From Atrichornis clamosus (lineage: Eukaryota > Chordata > Aves > Passeriformes > Menuridae), in contig WBMZ01015636.1 of NCBI GenBank assembly GCA_013400975.1, forward strand, positions 26,911 through 90,910: a stretch of DNA of 64,000 nt. Reading direction: 5' to 3'. The notes beneath the pieces are model-generated. The model had not been told where the DNA came from, searched no databases, and saw only the letters and a program-made list of their open reading frames with translations. Of this stretch, positions 1 through 12,200 are shown in pieces. A program made the position numbers and the translations under genes. How positions within the stretch are numbered: position 1 is the stretch's first letter; every line of letters begins with the position of its first letter.

Positions 1-3000
1 TTGCTTTAACTTTACTGCAGGCCACTGAAGTACATTAAAGTGGGCAGGAAATGGAAATAAATAGAGTTCAGTGGAGGCTGCCGAATAACTAAACACGGCA
101 CAGTCATTTTTAGTGTGGGGTCACGCATTTTTTAGCAGATTTATTGAATTGTTTGACTTTTCTTAGAAAGATGGGTGCTTTTTAAAAGAGATAGAGTGTA
201 CTTTTTTTAATAAGTAAGAAAATGTGCTTGGATTATTTTTTTTTCCATACTCTTTGGGATGCCACAGATGAAAAGAAATTGGGTTGAGTCTCTGGGTAGA
301 GTCAGGGGAATATGTCTGTGTGCACTTCATCAGATTGTGGTTAGAATCAGAATAACGGGATTGGAGATTTGAAGAAATCCTGCTAGAAAATAGAAGGGGA
401 GGAGGGCCACAGTCCATTGGCTTAAATTAACCTTCCACCTAAAGGTAGTGAGACATTACTTTAAAGAGGCCGAATGAAATTTGGCCTTAAGAATGTATCT
501 ACTTTTTTTCTAATACCTGCACATTTTGCTCACTTTGGAAATGTGGATTGCTGTCCTACTTATTCAGAGGGATGTTTTCAAGGACAGTGAAGTTACACTG
601 CAAGTTCCAGATACCCTTTACCAGGAGGAGATGGGACTTCAGGTGAATTCTGTTTTTGTGAAGGCTTCATGTGTTTGTTTTCCCTTGATTGTTTATATTC
701 TGATAAGATGAGGTCAGTGACTGAATGAATTCACAACATGGGTTGCTTGAAGACTTGAGGCTCATGTTTCCACTCCCTTGAGATTAGTCAGATAGTTGGA
801 AACTTTTCGTAAAAAAAATAAAAAATAATCATTAGCACTGTTTTTTTTTTTCCTCCTTGATTACATTGAGCACTCTCTGGGTTTCCTGAATATAGTTGCT
901 TTTTTTTGTTTGTTTTGACAACGACTGCTGTATACTTGAAAGCAAGCATCAGCCTTCAAAGTATTTGTCAATATAGAAGATAGTGGATATTTCACCATGT
1001 CATGTAAGATAAGAACTAATTTGTAAGCAGTGCAGCAGAAATCTGGAAGGACAATTAAGACAAAAAATCATTATCATTGATTCTTTTGCACTGGTATAGT
1101 ACATTCCCCTCTCCAAAAGCATCCTTTAAAAATGTTGTTCACCTCTGTCTGTATTTAATTATATATTCCAGTGTGACATTCAATGATTCTTCTTTCTTTT
1201 AAATTATATCAAGAATTTAATTTAATTCAATTCAATTCAGAATACTGCTCCAGATACACTCTCATTGCAGAAACTAGTGCCAGGCAAAATTGCAGGTAAT
1301 TACTGAGGACGGTTGTTGGCAATTTGACTTTTCATCATTTGTTCGTCATCGTTTGTTCGCACTCTGTGCATAGTTCCTCGCTGAAAGGATTAGGTTACAG
1401 ATGGGTGGGTATTACTTCAGGGACTTCTTAAGTGAGAATCCAGATGCTTTTCTGCCTCCTCTCCTCTTGCTTAGTTTGGGAGTTAGAAGTCAGTAGCTGC
1501 AGGTAAGATTCAAAGCTTGTGTCTTTGTTTCTCTTTTGCAATGGAAAAAACTCTCTATTCCTGCTTGTTAATTGAACAGAAAATCTAACTGCAAACTTTA
1601 AGTACCTGTGAAATTAGAGATGGAGCTAAAATTTCAGAATAATTTAAGTGCACTTATCACTGCCAAACTGCTTCAAGTTTTCAGAATACTCAGCTGCAGG
1701 AAGGTAATTTGGTGTTTCATGGTTTGAAACCTTGGCTGTGACTTTGGTATCAAGCGGTAGTGGGGATTTTCGGAGATATTGGCCTTTGGTCATATTCCAG
1801 TTGCTTTGAGTTACGTCTGTAGTTTCAAGGGCAGTGGTCTGGGCTGTAGTATTTCACAGTTGGGAGATGTGGGTTTTGTTTGTGTGCCCCACATGCAGCA
1901 TGTGGTGTTACCCAAATAGCTGAAACCCTGCTCGATTCTCACTCGCTTTTGTGAGGAGGCAGCAGAGTTGAGGTGTTACATCAGAGGGAAGTGTGAATTA
2001 TAAAGACTCTTTCCTTCTCACTGTTACTTGTTGCTGGATGTCGCTGGATGTGTTTTCAGATCTGTGCTGCTTTTCCCTACTCCTGGTTTCAGACCCAAAG
2101 CCTGAAGGCAAGCTTCAGGCTAAATGCTCTAGTGTTGCAGGAAACGGGTGTTTTGCTGCGTGTTTTAGAGGGAGCACAATCCTGGTTTTCCAAGTTTACT
2201 GTCCTGCCTGGTTGAACTTGCAGACCATGTCTGTGAGCTGCTCTCATGTGGGCAGTTTGCATGTGTGTGTTTAATCTCCCAGCAGTGGTTGGCAAGCTGG
2301 CTTGTGTCTGTAAGAACTGCTTGCTGAAAAGCAGTGGTAAAGTCAAGCATCTCAGAAAATTTGTCCTCCTATAGGAACATGTAATTATCTCATGCTTTGA
2401 CCTTGCTGGGGGCTGTTGGTCTCCCCCGTACAGTTGTTCCTAGAGGGACCATTTATTTTACAACTCTAACAGTCTGTGATGTTTGAATATCTAAAATTTG
2501 TATGCAGAAGTTAACAAGCTGAGTCTGAAATTTGGGTTTTTGTTTCTGCAGAGGGAGGGGAAGCTGTGAATGTTACAGCATCACAGTATTTTGCTTATCC
2601 GGCTTGTTCAGGAGGTAAGAATGGCATTTGGAAAGTAGGTGTGACAAAGACAGCACGGTTTATTTATGCTGCGGAGGAACAAAAGAGTCGTGTTCTTTGT
2701 AGCACAGCAGACTGAAGTGGTTTTGGAACACTGTTTGAAATAAAAGCTTGTATGTTATATGTTTAATTTTTGTGCCCTTCCCCCCAGCAATTTGCACCTC
2801 CCCTTTGTTTGGCTTCCCTGTCTGCTGGTGGAGCTGTAGCAAGGACGGCTTTGGCTGCTTCACCCCTCCCACATGTGTGTCTAACACATTTGGTCACTCA
2901 AGTTTTATTTCTTCCGTCTGTTAAACGTGAGAGTGTAACTTCCACCCCAGCCTCGTTAGGGTGCGAGCTGCCGGAGCAGGGGCTCCCCAGGACCAGGCAT

Positions 3001-5771
3001 TGTCACCGGGCAGTAAAACCTCTTTAATGGGGCTGGCTAAACTTTTAAGTTATGGTTAATGTTTTTAACAGTAATTTGTGTTTCCTCTGGCCTTCACACG
3101 CCCAACCATTAGCCAGGTGTTTTTGTAGCATAGAGTAGAAAAATAAAAGTAATCTAACTGTCCAGCTGGGCCCTCACTGAGGTGCTGGAAGAGGTTGGCC
3201 ACAATGCAAGCTGGGGGTCACAGAGGCTGGATGAGTGAGTTAAGAGGCCCCTTGAAAATGCCTGGCAGAATATAAGCATTGGACATTAGAAGCTTTTTTT
3301 TTTTGCTATAAATAAATGTCAAGGTGTAAATTTGGCATACCATGTGCCTATATGCTTGGCTCTGTGTAATTTTCTAAATGTATAATTTTTTTAAAAATTA
3401 TTTTTGTTCCTCCCTTTTATATGGTATCCATTTGATTTCTTTGTAACTGCAAGACAGGCCTGACTCTGATCTGCCTTACGCTGTAAACTGTGTTTATGGA
3501 GCTAGAATTGGGGTCATTAATTTTCTTTACATCAAAAGAAGTAATTTCTTTTAAATGAGAAGGCTGTTTCACCTAGTAATTCGCTTTAATTGCTTATTTG
3601 AAACTTTTGACATTTGATAGCAATTTAAGCATTGCCAGATGAGGTTCATGCAGTTGGGACCTGCAGGTGCTTCCTTGTGTGCCCAACTTGGATCAAAGGA
3701 GTGAGCCCAGGGATGTGCCTGGCTGAAGATGGGGCACCCAGGGCTGGAAGGTGGTGTGTTTTGGGGCTGTTTCAATAGATGCTGTGTGTCAGGCTCAGCA
3801 AGTATTTGCTCAGAGGGCTCCCTTGGAAAAGTTTCTGAGGAGCATGGAGCACAGTGGTGTTTGTTTTTCTTGAGAGATAGACTGCATGGTCTTTGTTTTC
3901 CCTGGGGCTAAGTAGTGCTTGCAGCACTGAGTCTCCGTGTTTTTAAAAGTCTAACCAATAGCACTTTCTGCTGAAGGGATAGAAAAAAGTTTCTAAAATA
4001 TTAATTACTTTTTTCCCCCCTGACTAATATCTCTTAATTTAGTATTACCATCTTCTGGGAGGTTTGGAGGGAAAGCATTTTCTTCCTCATGAGGGTAAGC
4101 AAATGGTGCGACTTCAAAGGCATTTTTTAGCAGGATCTAAACCTCAATAAAGAGAAGAGACAAAAATGAAACAGTGTCATTCGCTTCATTTTTTATGCAG
4201 GCTCACTAATGTGAATACAAGTTATTGTTCAGTCAGTGGCAGGAGTAGCTTTACTTAGCCTGAGATGTATTTTTTTTAAGTCAATACACCATAATTTAGA
4301 TTATTGCAGAAAGAGCAACTTCTGTTAATGGCTTTTGGCTGTGGAATGATGTGATGCTAGATATACTCACAATGGTTTCTATCAACACTGTACTGTGTCT
4401 CGTGAGAGATGAAAAACTATTGCAGGAGTAGTTCAACAGCTGAACATGAGATAAATTCTGTGCTGCTGCAGAAGTTAAGCAGTGTTTTAGTACTTTCTGA
4501 ATTCAGAGCAAAGCCAAAGTACCAGTGCCAAGACTTCTTTAAAGAGTTTTATTGATGTGCATTGTAATTAAAACCAGAATTAGTTTTCTAAGAGGACATT
4601 CATTTCCTAGAGAGCAATTGCAGCTTGGCATAAAGTAATAAATTTTTAAAAACTAGTGCCAGTCTGGGGATATCCCCAGCATATGTTGAATGGCTGACTT
4701 ACCAGCTATGTGTGCCCTCCTTATTAACAAGCAAATTAAATATTTTCATTTGAAATAATTATACAAATAAACCTTTGGCTGCGCTGTGATTTAATTTAAA
4801 CCTTAATTGTTTCCTTAATCTCACCTCAATGAGAGTGTGTGAAGTTGGGTCAGTTTTACTGCATGGCATTAGTCTCGATAGCAGATTTACAACAGAGCTG
4901 GGTTTAATCTCTTGACTAATCTTTACAGTAGCAGGCTTGGGATGGGAAGGCATTTGTGTGTTTCAGGAGATAGGTAACTCTATATGAAGTGGAAACACGG
5001 TGCTGGGTTTTGAAATGTCTGAGCAGCCTTAAAATGAACCAGCAGAGGGGTGGTGGGGAATTGCTCTGTGGAAACAAAATAGGTGTTGCTTTTAAATCAG
5101 CTTCTTAGCGTGCACAGTGTCACACCTTCACACATGGCTGTAGGCTCAAATCTATTTCTCATCACAACAACTGTAGCGTAAGGGAGTATTGTGACCATCT
5201 GGGTTGCAAAGATCAGAAATAACAGTCCTTGCTAGCAGAGGAGCCAGCTGTGGGCATAACCATGTAAACTGGCTTTTATGCCACTTGATTAATCATTTCT
5301 GGGGGTGAGGACAGCAAAATGTTTACCAGGTCACACATTAATTTTTTGGAATACTTTAAAGTCTAATATTCCTGGGTTTCTGGTGGTGGTATGCCTTTGA
5401 ATCAAGTTACGATATTTGTAGGATCAGCATCTCAACTAACATTGTTCCTGAGCATGGGAAACACAGGCGCCTTCGATGTCTCCAAAGGAGAGTTAATTAG
5501 AAGAATGAGCAGTTATCAAGTACACCACAGCTCCACTGTTTAATTCTGATGATAATTTTCATGCTGGGTCTAATACAAATGAATTCACGTATCGTTTATT
5601 AATCCGCTGCGGCCTGTGAGCCTGTTAGAGTATTCAGGGGGAAAAATGCTGAGTTACCAAAACAGATTTAAAGTACTTCCGTGAGTGGAGAGCAAATCAG
5701 AGAACTTTCTTTTTATTTTTCTGCACTGCTTTAACTCAGTATGTTTTTCTTTTCCTTCTCCACTTCTTTAG
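1..5771 (+). other. KIF26A: 3' part of the upstream KIF26A intron
   Basis: This 5.8 kb stretch is inferred to be intron because the 5772 exon begins in mid-protein. It is AT-rich, with scattered T runs (for example 841-851) and a short TTCAA/TTTAA-like simple stretch near 1213-1239. Open frames here are short, have no recognisable domains and are best treated as chance. A segment around 3178-3235 faintly resembles the CR1 3' region, too weakly to annotate. The polypyrimidine tract at 5739-5769 followed by AG at 5770-5771 is the acceptor. Confidence 0.7.
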
Positions 5772-6272
5772 GACCCACGATTATCAGCTTTAATTTTTGA
5801 CAAGCTTCAAGTGCCTGACTATTTACAGAAAAACAGGAATGAAGGAGAGAGCAGATGTGAAACTTGTGCCACTCACTTGAATCAGCTGAAGCAGGAAGCC
5901 ATTCAGATGATGCACACCCTCAGCCAAACCAGCTACCCAGAAATGCCCGACCTCCCTCCCGGTGCCGGGGCAGTGACCAGCATGGTACCCAGGGTGGTCA
6001 CTGTCGCTTCCCAGAGAGACCTGCCACTCATTGCTGGGCAGGTGGGCAGGCAGCCTGGAAAGCCACCCAATCTCTTCTCTGCAGCAGAGAGGAAGAAGGG
6101 ACTTGGATGGCCACAAGGCGTGGGCAGCTTTCCGAACTCCAGCGTTCAAGTGACGGTGGCCCCCAGCGGTCTCAGTGGTGCTCTGAGCTCCGTCACCATC
6201 CAAGCTCAGCAGTACCTCGAGGGCATGTGGAGTATCTCCAGGGTGAACAGCTTCCTGCCTCAGGCTTGTCTA
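5772..6272 (+). CDS. KIF26A: KIF26A coding exon 1 of window: pre-motor N-terminal region
   Basis: This 501 nt exon (167 codons, phase 0 at both ends) follows a strong polypyrimidine tract and AG, and ends CTA|GTAAGT, a near-consensus donor. It opens with [18 protein letters not shown] and has a C-x2-C pair (C29 and C32, [13 protein letters not shown]), a conserved cysteine motif of the KIF26 N-terminus. The second half carries the conserved block VQVTVAP, VTIQAQQ, and [18 protein letters not shown]. It precedes the motor domain, and its function is not well defined. Because it is phase 0-0, skipping it would keep the reading frame. Frames on the opposite strand and in +2 across this exon are shadows. 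Recognition as KIF26A comes from recalled family sequence. Confidence 0.92.
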
Positions 6273-9200
6273 GTAAGTAGCGATACCTCAGTTGCTTGAA
6301 TTCTGTTTGCATGTGTGTGGACATACAGAGAGATAAAGATAAAATTTCAGATGTAAACATATTTATCTTAGTGGTGATCAGCTAATGGTATTCTAAGCCG
6401 TGTTTCAAGAGCTGAAGAGTTAAAGAGCTTTGAATGGTGTTCTATCAGATGTCACAAGGAATTTGCTTTCTTATCTCAGATGGTGAGATCATTTCCTCAG
6501 ATGTTTTTTGCACCTATTTTAGCTTCACGTATGCAGGTGATGTTATTTGTCTGCCACGTACCTGGTAACCCCTTTAGAAAAACAAAAAAGGCCAAGTTTG
6601 TCATGTGAAACTGGGAACTTCATGGGATTATATCAAAGATGAACTTGACCCTCAAGTCTAGCGCTGAACTTGGACCACTGTGTGCAGTTCAGCAGTTGCT
6701 GTTGATAGACTGGGATGCAGAGCATTAATCTGCAGGTTAGATGTGTTGCAAAACAGTTTGCTGCTGAGGAGAGTGCTCTGTTGCTTCCGAGCCACATGCC
6801 TGTAAATGTCATTGCACTTGGAGTTTAAGCATTAATGTTGATTTCCTGTTTTCTGTGTGCATTTTAAGAACTCGTGTGGAAAATGAAAACGCTTTAAAGA
6901 GGTGCGTGTTACCTTTAAAAGCAAGTTCATTACATATGTGTGACTATCTATGGAACTATGCTAAGAAGATGGATATAACATATGTGGCTGGTTTTGACTA
7001 AGATTTATTCCTAAAGAGTTTTCACACGGTAGTAAGCAGGGGAGTGTGCACAGTGATGAAATATGTACAGTTTGAAGTAATGGTTTTCACTTGCAGATGA
7101 TGTATCAGATCTTGCAAGATCAGGTATGTTGGTGCTAGACAGCTTTAAATTTAACATAGTGCCTTATGTGCTGTTGTATGTAAACACTACCTAATATTGC
7201 TTGGTAGCTTCAGCTGGATGAGCTCCAAGATCATCAGAGATAAATATTTAAGAGTGCTGCTGTGTAACATCACTTTTGCAGGCTGTCTGTTGTGTTTTGT
7301 TCCAGAAAAGGCTTGGAGACATGATTCCTCCCTCCCATATTTCTCTCTCATATGGAAATTTATGAATTCAAATACATCCCACCACTGAGGTGTTCCTGTT
7401 TAAATCCAGGGAATCTCCACTGATGTCAGATCATTGAGAAAAGGGAAAAACTGGCCCATTCAACTCTTCAAAGTTTATAAGGAACTGCTACTATGAGTGT
7501 TCTTTCCTAAATGTTGCTCCAGGTGTTAGGGATCAATTTGGCCAATGTAAGGTGTATGATGTTACCTTTAAATTGTCTTTTAAATTCTGTGTATATCACA
7601 GAAATACAGAAGGAAAAAGGCAAAACCTAGCGGGATAAGAAGCCTGCATTCTGAAAGCAGAATATTTCCATCCGTCTCCTCATTCCTTGTCTGCCCTTTT
7701 TCTTGTCCTAAATAATTCAGTAACAGCCAGCTCCAGATTTCTTCCTGCTTAACCATACTGACTGATAGATGTGGTTTTCCCTAACCACTGTGCTATTCTA
7801 AGATAAAACTGTTGCCTCATTTAACCCCTGTGAGGGAAAAATATGTATAATGGAACAGAGCTTAAGTGTGATTTAGAAATGTGCAAAGAAACTCAGTAGC
7901 CTGGAAAACAGTGACCTTTAACGAAAGGACAAACACTGTGAGTGTTGGAGGCAGCTTGGATGTGTTCCAGTCATCTGCAAGGATCATTTAGATTTATAAG
8001 CAGTTTTTGGAGAGAGGCTAGTCTTTAGTTGTTTGATCTCTCTCTCTCTCTTTATTGATATATTTATTTTATTCATTTAAGCCCAAATGCAGTTACTGGA
8101 AGACCGTGTGTGCATCTCTTTCCATATTGTGCTTCTTGTGTCTGTCTGAATTCTTCTACTGCCTTTTGTGTTATTAAGAGCCTTGTGTCTGATGAAGTTG
8201 TTTGGGTGGGTGAGGCAGAAAGTGCTTCCCCTATGCTCTTCCCCTGAGGAATCACAGGTGTTGAAGGAAATAGGATTGGCGAGATTTCAGGAAACAGCTA
8301 GTCTAGCCCTTGTCTAGGACAGTATTCACTGCAGGACATTCTTGTCCGGGATTTTCCGATTTCTATTGACTCTCAAACCTGAACTTCCTTTTGCATTAGA
8401 AGAGTTTACTAGATTTATTTACCTTTTTTTTTTTTTTTTTTTAACTGGTTAGAGAGCTAATTTTGTATTTTCTTTCCTGAAGTAAGAGGTAGAGCTTAGG
8501 TTTCAGATTAACCCAGAAGAGAGCTGTGAATATACATTCTTCTAGTGATATCTGTCTTTAGTAACATTCCCATCTAGTGGAGCAAAGGTGGTCTGGCTAG
8601 AGGAACTCTAGAGCAAGAACTAGTGCAGTAGGAAGAACAGCACTGAATGTACTATTTATTATGTGTGATTGCATCTCGGAGTCTTCAGCCCCTATTTAGG
8701 CGAGGTACTGCACAAATGCAGCAGAAAAAGATGGCTCTTTTCCCAGGGAGTTTACACCCTTGGTTGTGATACCAGTTATTCTGTCCACTCTGCAAAGACT
8801 CCTTTTTCACTGGAAATCTGTACTTACACCTCTTTCCCTTACCAAAGGGTACTTGACACACGTGCTGGACTCCCTGGTAGGAGGCTGTTACCCAATGCCA
8901 ACCCTCTCAGTGATGGAGCTCACTGCTGCATATGAAGTGAGCATGATTAATTTTCTAAAAATGGGAAGACAAAGGTAAAGGCTGGGGTTCATTGCAAGTA
9001 TTTTTAACTGCCAAAAACCCAGCTGTTTATTATAATTACTGAGGCTTCCTTTGTAGCTGTGGAAGACCAACAGGAACTTGCAAGAGATGCTTTGTCCTTC
9101 TCATGTTGGATGTCTGTCTTGGCCTGACTTGTCCACCAAAGGTACCTGTGGCTTTCAGCTTGTGCTGGCAGAGCCCAGGTGGGTGATGTGGACCAAATCC

Positions 9201-12200
9201 GTTTTTGGATGCAGGGCACTGTGTGCCCTGTGCCTTTTGGGTGTGAAAATACACCCCAGTGTACATCTGCCAAACCTCAGGAGACCTTGTAGCTACAGAC
9301 ATTTCTCCAGGCTCCATAATCTTTGTTCATGGTTAGTTTTAATAGTGGTGGTAGTGGAATTGTCTATAGAGAGGAAAAAAATGATTTGATTTCTGCTCCT
9401 TTCATCTCCCTCCCAAACTCACATGTATTACCTTGTAATGTCACTTACGGTTGTGAAAACACTTCTGGGCTGAACACTGGGGGTCAGAAGTGCAGGACAT
9501 CGTAAATTTTTAATATGTGTTTGGAGTTCAAGTGTGAAAAATCCATTATATAGATTATAAATTTTTTGAACAGGAACGTGTGTTTGAAGCGTAGTTGTGG
9601 GTGCTGCTCAAACCAAAATAATAACCATGGGCTTTGGGAGCTGTGAAGAGGAACAGTAATTAAGGATCTGGAGGAAGGTTCAGGGAGGGGAAGTGCAAAA
9701 GGTGAAGATGTAATCAGCTGCTTTACCCAAGTGGCCTGTTGTGAAAAATTACAAAAAATAATCACCAGTAGCAGTGATAAGTTGTGTGACCAGACAATGA
9801 GCACAGTGGAGGAGAGGGAGCTGGTATAACTCTGGGTAAGGCAGGTGATTTATAGTGGACGCCTGACAAGTTTAATTAATAAATGGTTTTCTATTGATGT
9901 TTCTAGTTCTAGACCTGACAAATGAATATAACGTTACTACTCAAATGTAAAAACATGAGCAGTGCTCAGCATTGCCACTGGGTTTAATGCTAAAGCAGAG
10001 GGCTGAGGGGAGTTTTGGTTTCCCAGATGTGTTGGAACCTGGCTGAGAGGTACAGCATCAAAACTACTGAAAATACCTTGTACACCTATTAAAAGTATCT
10101 GCATTTATTGTGTATTGTAGAAAAAAAGAGAGATCTTACTGTATGTTTTAAATTGACTGTGATATTATTATGCAGTGTTATGTACTGCATAAAAGTGCTA
10201 GAGAAGCCATGCCATGTGCTATAAAGACATCACAGTGAAATAGAGCTTATTTGCAAATTGCTTTTTCTTTCATCTTACGCAAAATGAAATCCTGGTCACA
10301 CTGTATTTCTTACTTGAATATATACAAGTGGTTCTGGTTGTAAGGCAAAGTGCTGTGGCTCCTTGAATATTTAACAGTTTGTGAGTTGTTTTAAAAATAT
10401 ATTAAAAAATACACCATTAGGAAATTTAAAAAGTTGAAGCACTAAAAAATACAAAGTGACTTAGGTAAAACTTTTAAAGTCTATGTATGTAAACTTGTAA
10501 AATTATCAAAAGTTCAATGTATGTGCCTGAGAGTATTAGCAAATTTAAAGTTAGGTATAAGCACATTGCCTGAGCCTGAGGTTCAGAAAGGGAGGGTTCA
10601 CCCACAGCGCAACACATGTAAATGGGTGCACAGACTAAAGTTTAAGAACTTATGTTTATTTGTCTTATGTGAAAAACCTATGAGTTATTTTAGTCACAAT
10701 TCAAGCTTTCCTGTAGTTTCTGAGTAAGTCTTCTACTTACCCTAATATAAACCAGATGGATTTGTCTGAGAGTAGTTCAGCCTCTGCTGACTTTCTTTAA
10801 AGCCTCTTTGTTTATAGCAAGGGTGACTTACATTTTGTTTAAAAGATGCAATAAAAAGCTGACTGTGGAAAACAGAAGAATGGCAGGATTTACTTTCCAG
10901 CATTTACTTTTTTACTTTGATAAATGTCATACCAAATGGGTTTTAAAATTAATTTTTAAAATCCTTCTTGATAGCTTTCTCAGTGACCTTTTATTAATAC
11001 AATGTGGGAAATATATTTTGTACTGAAACAATTAAAATACAGTGCATTGACCATAAATCTTGTCTGTGAGACATACGGATGTCTTTGAGCTTTGGGACTT
11101 TTCTCAGACTCCACATACAACATCATGATCCTCAAGAAGTCAATCTCAGACAGCTGGTGAGGCCAGGACTGCATAGAGGCTCTTCTGTTTTCCCCTTAGC
11201 TGCAGTGGTATTGGTGGCACTGCTCTTGCAGAGGAAGTACATAAAGGAAAGGGGGTGGCAAAAAATACTGATCTTCAAATTAGTGTTGGTCACACTCCAC
11301 AAGAAGTCTCAACAGCAGAAGGAAACCTTTTGGTCCAAGTTACTGAATGCTTTCTCATGCTAACCTAATTTATGTTCCCATGGAAAAGACCTTTCTTGTG
11401 ACTCCTGCATCTCAGCTGGGCAGCCATGCCTTGGTTTGAGCTTTGCTGCCTCAGCAAGTGCAGAGGGAGGGGGTGTGATGTGGGAGGAAACACTGCTACC
11501 GTCAGCGAGACCCTGCCCCAGAAACCAGGGAGCAAACTGCCTTAGAAAGGGTGGGTTGGAAATTCTGCCTTAAATGTGCAGATGAAAGCACAGCCCTCTG
11601 TTTTGTGTAGTTGCTGGGACTTTTGTGCTCTCTTACTCTAGGTTGTCCCCAGTGTAGGGTGCTGAAGGTGCAAATGAGGTTACTTTTTCATGTATTTCTA
11701 GGTATCAGAGGGATTTGGAAAAAATGTTAAGAGTTAATAGATTATTGGCTACAAGATGGGAGTGAACATTTTCGTAGGTGAGGGTGTGTGTGGATTGCAT
11801 TTCTTTTTATTGTGTGTTTGACACTTCCTCCATAGTATCAGGTTTACTGTTGTGGGACAGGGTAACTATTTGAGGACTCAGACCCTCCTGTGACTCAAAT
11901 TACCACCTGATCTCTCACCCCTCCAGGCTCAGCAGTTGCTATTACAGCTCTCAGGAGGACACAAGTCCATACTTGCCTTTGTTGACAAATGAAGCCAACA
12001 TAAGGAATGTTTGCCCAGACTTCACCTGTAACTCATCACAGGTAGATTTAAGGCAAGCAGACTTTAGAGATTATGTGGAAATGATAATCCACTGGATTTG
12101 CCTTTGGCCCATAGGTCATTCTCTTGTCTGGCAAGTGTATCATAAGCTACACTAAATACCCCAAATATTTAAATTTTCTGCTCTTGCCTTTCAACTTGTT

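Noticed and set aside
3178..3235. Faint CR1-like phrase (ggtgctggaagaggttgg)
   Set aside because: Only about 20 bases resemble the CR1 3' region and the flanks do not follow.
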